NCBI GenBank assembly: GCA_026874595.1
Contig: CM049319.1
Location: 5,672,601 to 5,736,600 of the forward strand
Reading direction: 5' to 3'
DNA length: 64,000 nt
Origin: Sipunculus nudus
Lineage: Eukaryota > Annelida > Sipuncula > Golfingiida > Sipunculidae
The notes below the pieces were generated by a model. The model searched no databases and was not told where the DNA came from. It saw only the letters and a program-made list of their open reading frames with translations. Each line of letters opens with the position of its first letter. Position 1 is the first letter of the stretch. The position numbers and the translations under genes were made by a program. Shown here piece after piece: positions 11,316 to 23,914 of the stretch.

Positions 11316-14300
11316 GCAGTGACTGTTAAGTTTGTAATTGTTCTTCCAGACATCTGAAAACATGATCCAGAAGAGGAGTGGCCACTTTTATTTTGTTCTG
11401 TTTTAAAGGAACGTTGATGTAATGTTTCTGCCTTGGTAACACATGTTGCAGTTGGTTTATATTCAGCTTGATCAGTCATCCGCACATCCTGAGGGACACA
11501 CTTTGAAATCTAGTGTCAAAATTTCTCCTCTCAGACCGTTACACTTCTTTCATGCTACTGATCATCTCGCATGCTTTATGTCCAAATCAGTTCTTTGCAT
11601 CTGGATTGTATCCCATTCTGCCCTGTCACGGTTAATGCTAGACAAACACTGACTGGACTTTAATGTGATGCAGAAAGAGGGTTTTAATAAGATGCAGAAT
11701 TGATTGACATTTACCTAGTCACTTATTTCTTGATTTGGGCCCTTTCTCTGAAATCTTGATAAATTTGTTGTTGGAGAAGAAGAGGTGTTTCAGCAGAAAG
11801 ATAGTAAGCCAAAGTGATTGTTAGTTGTTCGTTGACTATTTTTTTAAAATGAAATTGAAGCTAAAGTTCTGTGATGGATGTGTTGCTGGTGCTGCCTTCT
11901 CTAGGAAACTTGTGTAATGATAATAGTGCCAGTTCCCTGAGGTGGTTTTGTTACTTGTGGCGACCTCTATTAATGGTGAAATATTTGCTGGTTGTGTTGT
12001 TAGGGTTTTTTTCTGGTGACTTCTGTAGGTCACTAGCGTATTGATAATGGACCTTCATGGTGATATTAAGCAACTTTATGTTAAAAGCAGGAAATATTAC
12101 CCACTCACTTTTAACAATTAACTGGACCTTATAAGTTTAACTGGACAAACTAATGCTTAGTACTTGATGAGAAGTAACTTCTCTGAAAACGCATATGAAA
12201 TCAAGGAGTTGGACAGCAACAATACACACAAGGTGACGCACACAATAACAGTTTTGGCACTTATTCCAACTCCATCCGATCTGTTACCATGCGTATTCTG
12301 TAACGACATGAAAGTCGTAGAGTTGTCATATTAAATAAAATATAATTCACGCTTAAACCTTTGATTTAGATCCTTTATAGAAATTCTAGTCAAGTAGAAT
12401 GAGTTATATAATTTAATAATTTTTTTTTGTTAGAATCCAGGAAGAACTAAATAGATGTAGGCGACCGGTAATTTTTAAGTAAAGCTTGTATCCCAGGGTT
12501 CCTAAGAAATATACCCCCACAAATGCAGTTGTCATAACAGTTATTGATACTGGTAAAACATCTAAATTCAGGCCCAAGAAAATGTTTATAATTTTTGTCC
12601 ATAAGGAAACATGCAAACAGCATTTACATTTGAAATAAAAGATAAATTAATATATTGGCCATAAATGCCTTGCTCGTGTATAAATTCGCCAACAATTTAT
12701 AATTTCCAAAAGGAAAGTATTTGTATACCTCTTTTCCCCTAGATAACAAAATAAAACACGTACAGTCCATTCAATCGATTATTTATTGGTGCTTCAGTAT
12801 TACATACAAGATAGACGCGAAAGCTTCTAAGCAGTCTAATTTTCAGTAAATATTCATATTTAAGAAAAATGTTTTCACAATGAATATTCGTTTTTCCCTA
12901 ATGAAAGATCAAAAGAAAGGGGATTTTGCTTCACATATCCGGTATACCTATCAAAGAAGGATCAACAATTATTTTTTAAAAAATCCACACATACCTCTTT
13001 TCTTGAGTAATATGATGACTGGTTAGAGTGAACAAGAAAGTAACAGAAAATCTCGTGATAATAACTCCCTGCAATGATTAATTTATATTATGTAAATTTC
13101 CTTTGACAAAGAGTCATCACATTAATTTTGTTTTGCGTATTCTACTTTTTAGAAACATTAAGCTGCATAGCTTTAACATGGCTTCTCATAAATGGAACTA
13201 CGTTTTTCGCCATAGTCCATATCATTCCATTTGAAAGAGAACCTCTTGTGTATTCAATGCAATGTTGGTCATCTCCATAATTGTTGGGTTGACCTTTACC
13301 CCAGCCTTTATACTAAAACTTGCAGTGATCAGCCAACCACTGCCATACACTTTAAGAAGATGTGTCGTTCCCTCCTGTCCAGAAATTCCGGTTGTAACGT
13401 CGTTTTACTATATTCACCTGTTAGTCGTTCTTGCCTTTTGTCTCGATGCTGGCCATGTGCCCGACTGGTCTGTGACAGTTATTTTTTTTGCCACCAGCCA
13501 GGTATACGGAGTTAACACGAACATGTAGCAAGAGAAGTCATGGCCAATCGACCCTGAGCATAGGTGTCGGAAAAACCGATTGGGTGATCAGCTCCTAAAA
13601 AACATACTTGCATATCGACTTTCCTTTCAAACACGTCTTATTTTTATATTTCTTAACATCTTCATAATAAAAAATCAAAGAACAACTATGACATTCATGG
13701 TAAAATATTTATCATTATAATAAAAAAAGAATTGATCATGGATTGTAAAATGTATCCATACCCTTCATATTATTCTGCTATTGATAAGGATTACACATTA
13801 TTTTGAATCTGAAATAATACAAATCACACATTTACAGTTTAGTTTGTAAAGAATAACTTTTCCCGAGAAGTCAAACTTTGAGTTCTTAGAGGGTCCTGTT
13901 GTGCCTAAAATACAATCCAGAGAATACTTTTATTTGAACGCGTAATATAAGAAACGTTTGTATTTACGAATTAAATATTCATCTATTTTAATATTAAGAA
14001 CTTTTCGAAGCTATTTGTGAAATACCTAAAAAAAATTTTTTCCCATATAACAAGCTCATATACACAACCTGTCGACAGCATCGGGGTTGCTACCAGCATG
14101 TTAGTTTCCATGTTACGAGGGTACTGATTCCCTGACAACAAGATAAGGTCAGCATGACTGAAAATGTTCATGTATCATAAATAATGGAGTTGAAAAGAAT
14201 TAAAAATGTCTGGTAAACTCAAAAATCAATTTTAGAACATAAACTTTATATTTGTAGAATTGGGTGGAAAGTACCAGACCCAGAAACAAAGTGAACAAAA

Positions 14301-14699
14301 AATAACAAGAGAGCTGTATCTCCATCAAATGCCTCTTGATAAATACAACTAGTTCTATTATACAATGTTTGTCGCTGGAAGTCTTGGAATCTATGTACGA
14401 TACATACAATGGTAAGAAAGCAATACAGTTTTCCTCCATCCAGTTAGATGAAAGAAAATTATAGTAAACAGTGTCAACCACAATTATATGTTTGTCTTGT
14501 GGGTAAGTTTCCCATTAGTGACTTACATAAAAAAGAAACTTTCTATAACAAGAGGATTTTTTTTTATATGAATGATACTAAGGAAATTCGTGAAAAACCA
14601 CTAACCAATAAAATGAATGTCCATCTGTTTAATAATACATAGGAAAGAAATGAACCCTTAAGAAAATTGTAATTAAGAAAGTATCTGTGCCTGTATGAC
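11316..14699. other. intergenic, no gene confirmed
   Basis: AT-rich sequence. A hydrophobic open stretch at 13262-13528 was examined and not accepted as a gene (see rejected items). No repeat array was recognised. Confidence 0.45.
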
Positions 14700-16432
14700 T
14701 TCACAGCAATCACAGGTGACATGTGTCATTTTTGCAATCTCAGGTGGCATGTATCATTTTAGCAAGTTAATGTGACATGTATCATTTAAGCAAGCTCATG
14801 TGACAAATATAATTTTAGCAAGTTCATGTGACAGGTATTATCCAAGAAGGCCCAGGTGACATGTGTCATTTTAGAAAGCTCATGTGACAGGTATCATTTT
14901 AGCCAGTTCCTGTGACAGGTATTTTCCAAGCAGGTCCAAGTGCCAGGTATTATGCTAGCAAGCTCAGGTGACAGATATTAATTTAGCAAGTTCATATGAC
15001 ACGTATCATTTTAACAAGCTCAGGCCACCGGTATTATGCCAGCAAGCACAGGTTACATGTATCATTTTAGCAATCTCGGTTGTATGTATCATTGTAGCAG
15101 GTTCAAGTGACGTATTATTTTAGCAAGTTCATGTGACAGGTATTATCCAAGAAGGCCTAGGTGACAGGTATTATGCTAGCAAGCTCAGGTGACAGATATC
15201 AATTTAGCAAGCTCATGTGACAGGTATCACTTGAGCAAGCTCAGGTGACATGTGTCGTTTAAAAAAGCTCATGTGACATGTATCATTTTAGCAAGTTCAT
15301 GTGACAGGTATTATGCAAGCAGGCCCAATTACAAGGTATTATGCTGGCACGTTCAGGTGACAGATTTCAATTTAGCAAGTTCATTTGATACGTATCATTT
15401 TAACAAGCACAAGTATTATGCTAGCAGTTAAAGGTGGCAGGTATTATGCTAGCAAACTCAAGTAACAGGTACTTTGCAAGCAGGCCGAGGTGACAGTTAT
15501 AATGGCAGCAAACTCGTGACATGTATCATTTTAGCAAGCTCAGTTGACAGGTATCATTTTAGCAAGGTCAGGTGACAGGTAAAATTATGTTAAGCAGCTC
15601 AGGTGATGGGTATCATTTTAACCAAGCTCAGGTAAAAAGTATTATAGAGGAAGCTTAGATGACATGTATGATTTTAGCTGGCTAATGTGACAGATATCAT
15701 ATTATAAAGTTCAGATTACATTTATCATTCAAGCAAGTTCAGTTGACATGTATTTCTTTGGAAAGTATTTCTTTAGAAATACATGTGTTGACTTGTGTTT
15801 CTTTAGAAACCTCAGGTGACATGTATTATTTTAGCAATCTCAGTTGGCTTGTATCATTTTAGCAAGCTCATTTGACATGTATCATTTTAGCAAGTTCATG
15901 TGATAGGTATTATCCAAGACGGCCCAGATGACATGTGTCTTTTTAGAAAGCTCATGTGACAGGCATCATTTTAGCCAGTTCCTGTGAAAGGTAATTTCCA
16001 AGCATGCCCAAGTGCAAGGTATTATGCTAGCAGAATAATGTGACAGATATCAATTTAGCAAGTTCATATGACACGTATCATTTTAACAAACTCAGGCCAC
16101 AGCTATTATGCAAGCAGTGTAACGTGACAGGTATTATGCTAGCAAGTTCAGGTAAAAGGTATTTTGCAAGCAGGCTGAGGTGACAGGTATTATGGCAGCA
16201 ATCTTGTGACATGTAATATTTTATCAAGCTCATGTAACAAGTATCATTAAGCAAGCTCAAGTTACAAGTATCATTTAAGCAAGCTCAACTGACATGTATG
16301 AATTAAGCAGGCTCAGGTGACAGATATCATTTTAGCAAGCTCATGTGACCGGTAAAATTTTAGTAAGCTCTGGTGACAGGTATCATATTAGCAAGTCCAT
16401 GTAACATTTATCATTTAGGCAAGCTCAGCAAG
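14700..16432 (+). repeat. minisatellite, 28-29-bp unit, ~60 copies
   Basis: The unit is approximately CAGGTGACAGGTATTATTTT followed by AGCAAGCT. Variants alternate TATCATTTTAGCAAGCTC and TATTATGCTAGCAAGCTC, and many copies carry TCATGTGACA in place of TCAGGTGACA. Copies are considerably diverged, so this array is older than the one at 33-39 kb. There is no open frame through it. Confidence 0.93.
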
Positions 16433-17423
16433 GACTGACAAAAATAAACAAAAACATATTTAACCTCTTTCTTTAAAGGGGTGCTTTTACCTGACATTAA
16501 CTCATACATAAACAAGAATTTCAATTTAATTTGGCAAAACATGATAAAGCATTCCTTCATATATATAAAAAATTATGTTTTATAAATATGGATATACTCT
16601 GTTACTTCTGAGATTTCGTGGTACCCAGGTTGCCCCCACTGAAAATGGGTCACCTAATATGAAGTGCATTTGAATTCAACAAATTATTGTTAAAATAAAA
16701 ATAAAATGAACCAAAATTTTAAGTATTAAATGTTTATATATTGAAAGTTTTCACCTAGAACCTGGTGATGGCCCTACAGAGGTCTTTGTCAGAAGCAAGA
16801 AAATTTAATTTTTCATCCAGTACTAATTCCATGAAACAAGATCAGATCAGTGTTCTTATTTTAATTAAAGCAATCTAAAGTTCGAAAGGAATGTAAAGTT
16901 TATTATCAATGCATATCTCTGACACCATTATAAAAGAAAATCCAACTTAATAAAAGGAATACATATCAAGTTCATTATTAATTTCACTATTGGAATAGTA
17001 TAACATGTGTCATTATAAGCACATGTATTTGAGCTATAATCGTTGAAATAGTGTGCCTATTTGATCTGGTTAATTAAAGGATCGAGATCTCTTACACCAA
17101 GTAAAGGCAACATTTAATTATTGAGCAACAGCTAAGGGACACCAGGTATATCCCTCTTACGCAAAGGACCCGTTGGGTTTATGCATGGTCACGTTAACAC
17201 AGCTGCGCCCTTGAGTGTGTAAAGCTTTATATTTACCGTTAATATACCGGACCTAGTTCTGACAGACTAGATTAACTTCACCAACAAAAAAGCACCAAGG
17301 CCTCTTTGCGTATACCTGATCACACAGCTTAAAATACACACTAACATATGATAGTCGGCGTTTGAAGAGCTCGTCCTGATCTGGCGCCTCGACCAACAAG
17401 AAACTAACAACTTATCCATCAAA
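16433..17423. other. intergenic, 5' flank of the NTF2-like gene
   Basis: Contains the second copy of the short repeat at 16773-16920. The part from about 17350 to 17423 is GC-richer and plausibly the 5' UTR of the gene starting at 17424. No TATA box is placed with confidence. Confidence 0.45.
16773..16920 (+). repeat. interspersed repeat, copy 2
   Basis: Second copy of the repeat at 2885-3060 in the same orientation. It shares CTACAGAGGTC, GAAACAAGATCAGATCAGTG and TTAATTAAAG in the same order. Confidence 0.55.
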
Positions 17424-17430
17424 ATGAGTG
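17424..17430 (+). CDS. NTF2-like gene, candidate start exon (7 coding nt)
   Basis: ATGAGTG is followed by GTAAAATA, a plausible 5' splice site. It leaves phase 1, exactly what the next exon requires, and gives Met-Ser-Glu. A small first coding exon is plausible, but another upstream ATG cannot be excluded. Confidence 0.5.
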
Positions 17431-20400
17431 GTAAAATACTTTTTATCTAAAATTCAAATTGCCGGGTACATCGTGATTCAGTTCTGCATAAACGAAAAAT
17501 GGTATCAAATAACACGAACTGAAGAGAATACGTGTATGGTCCGTACGGAACCAGTTTACCATGCGACTGAATAAGAATTAACCGAACCGAAAGCGACTAG
17601 CGGTCAGGGTGGAACCAGTGCACAAGGTGTGAATCGAAACAAGGGCAGCTAATGCCACTGATTATACGGCTTGTTGGGAATACATTGTGATCATATTAGA
17701 GCCTTTTATTTACTTAACGAAGCGAACGTAGTGATTTGAGGAACAGAAATGACATGGTATTAAGCTCAACTGACAAAAGGTTAAGCTGAGCTAAAGCGAT
17801 CACCTTTTGTCCCTCGTCCGTCTGTTCGTGGTGAATCTGTCATATTCTTCCGTTACCAGGGTGACCTTATATAGCTTACAATTGTTTAAGTTCAAAATAT
17901 GGAGATTCGTTGTAATATACTTTATTTTTTTCATGCTTTCCATTCCCCATGACATGAGTACATGGCCTTCACCTGAAGATTTTTCCGTCTGTCTGTCTGT
18001 TTGTCTGTCTGCTCATCTGCGACTTTTGAAGATCAGAATAAAAACATAAAATTATGCTTCTGTCTGTCTTTGTTCCCTGCGTGTCTCTTGCTTGCTGTCA
18101 GTTAGTTTGGCTTTCTTATTTCCACTTCCGGCAAGCTCTCCACCTTTGTTCCTCTAGTTTGTCTTCCGAAAAACAGGCTACAAATCGTATCCTACTTCTT
18201 ACTTAAAATCAAGAGAGGTTCCAGAAAATTCTCTTTGAAAACCTGAAATTATTTCATCTCGAACAATACTCTCCTGGTTATGGAACGTATTTGGGGACCA
18301 CAGAATAATAATTCGTAATATTAAACAAAATCTTTGTCTCCATAATTAATGCATAGGTTGTACATGGAATAATGATCATCGCTAATTGCATTATTTCTCA
18401 AGACCTGGCGGAGCTATGTGTAGCATTACTTGTCGGTCTTTGTCTGTAAAAAAAATTTTAATTTCACCGAAATTCACCCGAAATTTTAAACACAAAGTAT
18501 TTCTACCAAATAGTGGCAGTTGTTAAAAACTGGTGACCTAGACCTTGATATTTAAAGGCAGATCAGCCAGAATATATTTTTTATGAAGCCCATATTTTGA
18601 CGTAAATTCTCAAATTGATACACAAGTAACTTTACCCAAGTTCTCGTACGATATTAAAAAAATGATGACACTGGCCAGCACCTTGAAGTTGAAATCAGCC
18701 GAATTATGGACGTTCTCGGACGTGCTGATAAAAAGTTGATCGTGGTTTTGAAATTCAAAGTCACCACTTTCGAAATATATGAATATTGTCACCCATATAT
18801 CTTCTGAAGTGCTGCTTATTTTTTTCTTCAATTTCGACACAAAAGCTTTTGTCGAATTCGCGGAGATTTACAAATTGCATGGTTAGCTCTGCATAAATCT
18901 AGAATAATTTAGAACGTAAAAACTTCTAAAGGATTGAACATTTCCCCTTTCATTGAGTACACAGAAATGTTTCCACAAGGCTTCTTGACAAATTCAAAAC
19001 CGGTGATCCTGTTTTGATCAACAAGGTGAAGAATCCTGAACAAGACAACTATCCCCGCTTTGATGGACAAATTAGTCAACCAAGTTCATAGGAGTTTGAA
19101 AACTGTTGACCTTGACCTTATTCTTCTATAGTTTAACCTGTATAAACCAGTCATTATTGGTTTCAGATTCCACAAATGGGTGAACTATCAGTTAAAGAAG
19201 AAACGGAACATGTCAGAAATGCAAAGGTCTAGATCACATTCAAAGTCAATGTCAATTTGGCTTTTAGATAATAAAACCTTTGTTGTTGGGCAGCTGAGCG
19301 TCATGACTCATAGTTCACTTGTTTTAATATTATGACACCTTATACCCCTTTCTTTAATATTTCGGTAAAAGTCTTAATTGAATCATGTTTAGACTATAAA
19401 ATTTAAAATATATGCATAAACTAAGACAAGGAATCAGCATTTTCGTTCATAGCTATCTGACAATTCTTTACCATGCAAACACGGAATGAAAATATCAAAT
19501 GTTTTAAAGGAACATATGGGTACGACTTCCCGCATATTTGATTATTTGTAGAAAGAGAACAAATCATAGAAAGAATTGAAGAATTTAGGGATTGCATGAA
19601 GACCGGGAAAGATTACACCTACATGTATTCGGATGATGCTTGCATCTTAGGAGAAGGAAGAGCACCAGTGGTTGGAAAAGGTATATGACGTTTGATGAAT
19701 GACATAATATGAAACCCTACATGTTATGCAAATATTAAACATAATATTCATATCCGCTCCATCATGTTAAAAAAACAGCGGTAAATAAAAAAAAATCAGG
19801 TGATTTAAAACACCAAGTGACATTTACACCATAACGAGGGAATACAATGTTGATATTAGACATATTATTCCCAATTGCTCCTTCACCACTTTTGAAACAC
19901 ATTCGGAATTTAATTAGCATTTAAAATCAACATGGACGTAAAGCTCTGTTCATTTTCTTTCCCAGAGCAAATTGCTAAGGAACTTGTGTTCGAATTCAGT
20001 AGAGGGATGGCAGATATGATATATGATGATCCCGTAATCGAAGTGCACGGAGATATCGCCACCTGCTGGATGTTGATCAAACTAATTAACAAGGAGGGTG
20101 AAGTCTATCTTGAGGGCAAGTGAGTATTATCTCGCCCACATAATATTCCCTGCTTCTCTGTCCTCTCGGTCTTCCCGATTGAGTAACCATTGTATTCAGA
20201 CATACAAACACAAATATACACCTTGCCGTCTCTCTGTCCGTATGCGGGTTTTTCTCAGTCGGTCAATGTGTCCCACCCTCACCCTGCCTCTTTGTCTCAT
20301 TTCCATCCTTCTCCCCTCCAGTCTGTCTGCCTGAGTAGCGAACCAGCCAGCTTCTTTTACAACAGAATACGCACGCAGCAGTCCGTCTCAACGCATGTTA

Positions 20401-20479
20401 CTCTCAGTCATTCATTTTCAATGTGTACCACAAACTCTCTATCTTCCTGTCTGCTTGACTTGCTGATCACCCCCTCTTT

Positions 20480-20538
<59 letters not shown>

Positions 20539-20850
20539 CACATGATTCGATAATAAAACAGTTGATTCAAATAGTACATAACAAAATAAGTAGTAAATAA
20601 GAGAGACAAATACGTAAATGTTTTACTGTTTGATCTTTTTCTCCTTCCTAAATCATTTAAAAGATGGTTGGACTGATATTTATATTTTATCCATTTTAGA
20701 AAGATATTGTCATTAATTAGAGGGCATATAATATATCCCGAAATAATATTCCAAGGATTATCTGTCCACAGAGGCATGCTTGTCTGGAAGAGACACCAAG
20801 AAAGCAAGGAATGGCAAATGCACATTGACATGTACAACAACGGAAGATAA
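17424..20850 (+). CDS. DUF4440/SnoaL-like (NTF2-fold) small protein, 4 exons
   Basis: Gene model: join(17424-17430, 19552-19680, 19966-20119, 20772-20850), 369 nt, 122 residues plus stop. All introns are GT-AG and the phases 1, 1 and 2 fit. Recognisable DUF4440/SnoaL features, in order, are an N-terminal helix (EQIIERIEEF, residues 5-14), the strand motif YMYSDDACILGEG (26-38) followed by APVVGK (40-45), a central EVHGDIATCWMLIKL, and the C-terminal strand pair GMLVWKR (98-104) and WQMHIDMYNN. Members of this fold are small cone-shaped domains, often dimeric, with ligand-binding or unknown roles, so no reaction can be assigned. The start exon (ATGAGTG) is inferred from phase and position; the other three exons are well supported. 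Its length is normal for a stand-alone domain. There is no signal peptide or membrane segment, so a cytosolic protein is likely. Confidence 0.82.
17761..19327 (-). mobile_element. interspersed repeat family A, copy 2, inverted
   Basis: Read on the minus strand, the left end TTAAAACAAGTGAACTATGA, followed by GTCATGACGCTCAGCTG, matches the left end at 6564. The other end (17761-17830) contains GCTGAGCTAAAGCGATCACC and TTTGTCCCTCGTCCGTC, the inverted equivalent of the GGAC-rich tail. It lies within intron 1 of the NTF2-like gene and is about 1 kb shorter than copy 1. Boundaries are approximate. Confidence 0.6.
19552..19680 (+). CDS. NTF2-like gene, exon 2
   Basis: Preceded by TTATTTGTAG and followed by GTATATG. 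The other two frames have stops near their start; the used frame encodes REQIIERIEEF through APVVGK. It starts with two bases completing a codon and ends with one leftover G. Confidence 0.85.
19966..20119 (+). CDS. NTF2-like gene, exon 3
   Basis: A strong acceptor (TTTTCTTTCCCAG) and a consensus-like donor (AA then GTGAGTAT) flank it. It encodes EQIAKELVFEFSRGMADMIY, the central EVHGDIATCWM strand region and EVYLEG. It ends with two leftover bases. Confidence 0.87.
20475..20538. repeat. (CT)n microsatellite
   Basis: Nearly pure CT tract, interrupted by TTT at a few points, inside intron 3 of the NTF2-like gene. Confidence 0.95.
20772..20850 (+). CDS. NTF2-like gene, terminal exon
   Basis: Preceded by CTGTCCACAG. 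It completes a Lys codon and encodes GMLVWKRHQESKEWQMHIDM, a few more residues and TAA. The LVWK and W-IH-D pattern is the usual last beta hairpin of the DUF4440 fold, which fixes the gene's end. Confidence 0.87.
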
Positions 20851-20860
20851 AGTACTGAAG

Positions 20861-20887
20861 CGAAGATTACAAATCAGTTCGTTCCAG

Positions 20888-20965
<78 letters not shown>

Positions 20966-20990
20966 GCAAAGATAACGAATCAGTTCTTAT
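20861..20990. repeat. (AT)n tract flanked by a short direct repeat
   Basis: An uninterrupted AT run (about 20889-20962) is bordered by GAAGCGAAGATTACAAATCA on the left and GAAGCAAAGATAACGAATCA on the right, both continuing GTTC. It lies just downstream of the NTF2-like stop codon, probably in the 3' UTR. Confidence 0.85.
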
Positions 20991-20999
20991 ATATAACTT

Positions 21000-23005
21000 G
21001 ATATATAATCAGTAACTATTACTTTCCTTTTTTTATTTTAATCCTCTACATAAAAATGTTCTAAAACATTCTGAGTTTATATTATCTATAGATTATTTCT
21101 GAGTAAGGGAATAGGAAATATCGGTCATACATGTATTTTGCTTACATTTGGCTGCTCTTTTTCATCAACAAAACTACCCCCATTTTGATGCATGTTTGTT
21201 AGATTTAATTGGTGATGGATAGTTGAAATGAGTAAAATTAAACGTGTTTCTGGCATATATGGAGTAACAGTCGCGAATGGCTGAAGTTAATCGATGTTTC
21301 AAGACTAATATTATTATATTTACCCTTTTAATGTTTGTAAAAATGCGATCGTATAAGGTATTATCCAAAGAAACCCAGCGCAAGAAAAAATCGCAATTCC
21401 CGTTATCCCTGTATCTGATCAAACGCCTGTTATAGATTATTCACAAAAGTCCGGCAGTTAGATGATTTACTTCATTTGCCCGAAACTGTCGTTTTTACTG
21501 ATATCTTAATACTTTCGGTCACACTCTGTGTTTGCTATTCCTTACGTGAAAAAGGGATTCCAAATGTGCCTGCTGCAAAACCAAAGAGCATTTTTTATGG
21601 AGGTAACCTCTTCCTATTATTTCAAAAGCTTGCTAAACTCTGTACATTGTCAAAATGTGTTTATGTTTTGCTTTACTCTGCTGTAAAATCAAAGGTCATA
21701 ACACCCAGAAAACCCAGAAGGCACATTCGTTTGTGAGTGAATTGTGCACGCCGGTGTTCGTACTTAGCTTGTAGACAGTTAGTTCTGTGATGAGGCCGAC
21801 CGATATCCATATGTATGAGAAATTAGCTTAATGTAAATCCATAATGTCACAAGGGAAAACTAAATGGAGCACCTTTATATTGCCTATGGTAATTATGTCG
21901 GTAGGCTCATACATATTCATATATTTTCTTATCAGTGGACGGGTTCGAAAGTAAATTGGGACGTTCTTGGAATAAAATTGTTTTCGGTACCCCTAGACGT
22001 TATTTTGATATTTCGCGTGATAACCCCCGATGAATAAATGTCCACTGGTGTGTGGTGTGACAGTTTAAATATACTACTCTGCGTGAGATATGAAGATAAT
22101 ATTGTATTGAAAATGTGCAATGCAGGTGACTGAAATACAGTACCACTTCAATGAGGACCATTATGTTATTCTATATACCAAAACGCTACTGGCTCTGCAA
22201 TGAAATCCAAACTAATCACGGCCTCATCTTATTACAAGCACCAATGCAAATTTATATTTCTCCGGTATTACTGACATAATCACTGAAAGAAATGATTGGG
22301 CGCTAAAAACCTCATCAGGGCCCGGCAAGGCCAATTTCCTCTAAATGGCAGCCATGTGGCCATATTGGACTTGGATGGATCTGAATTCGATAGTGATTCT
22401 TGAAATGAAGCGCTGGTAAAGAATTCTAATATTGCTGCCTGTCGGGTCTTAAATTCAATACCGCACATCTTCTTGCTTATCATGGCAATATTTTGAACGT
22501 TTCTTCAGATATTGTTCTCAAACGGAACCGCAAGATAGCGCATCATTTGTGACAATCTGTCATAAAACTTTCACGATAATATCTTGGTTCTTGCGATAAC
22601 CCGCGTGACGGACAGATCGACTGATGGACTAACAAAAGGAGGGAAATCCCGATTACTATATAGCGCCCGCCTAGGCGGGGTCCTTATTTGTGTCAGAACT
22701 GGTGGCAATATTTTTTTTTTTAGAGTAGCCGATAGGTATAACCCTTCTAGGATTCGAAGCAAATAGGTACCCCCCCCCCCCCCCCGGTTGAATGCACATT
22801 ATGACAAACCATTTTCTTAAACTTTAAACCTGTAAAAGATTTTCGAAACCGGTTAGAATTAAATATATTCATATAATGATCAAATGATCTTCATCTTTAT
22901 ACATGCATAAAGATAGTTCGACACTTACATTCAATGTGTACGAACGACAAACACAATATGTTACACTAGTTTGCTTGCAATCTAGTTCAGTGGATCAAAC
23001 ACGAT
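21000..23005. other. intergenic, no gene confirmed
   Basis: Contains a hydrophobic open stretch at 21476-21602 that may be a P450-like exon remnant (see findings), an A/T-rich tract and a C homopolymer near 22770. Nothing else was recognised. Confidence 0.4.
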
Positions 23006-23914
23006 TAGGGTTGGGACGGTTACCGGTATACGGTATTATCATGATATCTGACAGCTACGGTTATCATACCGTCAACTTTCCTATTATCGCGATACCACGA
23101 TATCATTTTTTGTTCACGATTTTGGTTCACAAGCAAGCCCTTTAGGTTCAAAATAAATTTATTTCAAAGAATCACATTTATTTTTATAAACCACATGTAT
23201 CTGAATACACGCGCGTGGGTGGAACCGTGTACTTACAGACTTCGGGATTAGTCGGAAATGTCCGCGTGTAGGTGGAAAAGTGTGCTTACAGACTTCGGGA
23301 TTAGTCGGAAATGTCCGGAAGTAGCAGGATGAATCGGAGAGGACAAAAGCTTGAGAATTACAGGAGAAAATAACATTATAATTGAAGAGCAATATATACA
23401 CATATTTATGCTTTTATTACATGGAACGAAAATGTCAACATAAAAGTGTCACAACTGAATCGAACATTCCATACGGGTTGCATATTTTGCCATAAAAAAT
23501 TAGGATGGTATATTTAGCCATGATTGGTATGACACGCTCTCCGAAAATTCGCCGGGATTCTCCGGCTCTAATGTAGCTATAGGAAACTGATGGAAAGTTC
23601 TGACAAGCGTGATTCGACGATGGGGGCAGGACTTCCCGCGCCTCAAGCTTGCACACCTGCAGGACCTTCATGCAACTTACATCACTTAATGAGTCATTCT
23701 GTGGTACTGGCACAATAGGTATAAATGATATTAATACTTAACCCCTTGTATAGAGTCAAGACTTTAAAGGTGGTTGTTATAAATATCATTATTGATGGCT
23801 TATTATTGCCATTATATATAATTAAATATATCGCGATATCACGGTATATCGCGATAAAATTTGAATAATTATCATGATATCAAAAACCTGTATCGTCCCA
23901 ACACTAAACACGAT
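22998..23914. mobile_element. 901-bp non-autonomous hAT-type transposon with 8-bp TSD
   Basis: The element occupies 23006-23906. It begins TAGGGTTGGGACGGT and ends CGTCCCAACACTA, which are imperfect inverted repeats. Beyond them, both arms carry ATATCGCGATA/CGGTAT-rich palindromic sequence. The 8 bp AACACGAT directly precedes (22998-23005) and follows (23907-23914) the element without mismatch. An 8-bp target duplication and TAG-GTTGGGACGATA-like ends are characteristic of hAT elements. No transposase frame is present. It contains an internal duplication around CTTACAGACTTCGGGATTAG. Confidence 0.93.

Noticed and set aside
13262-13528. 88-codon hydrophobic open stretch with a faint resemblance to a nucleoside-transporter segment
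   Set aside because: The similarity is impressionistic, a second frame is also open, no splice sites fit and no neighbouring exon was found.
14700-16432. CRISPR-like array of ~29-bp repeats
   Set aside because: The units are contiguous with no unique spacers, and the DNA is eukaryotic. It is a minisatellite.
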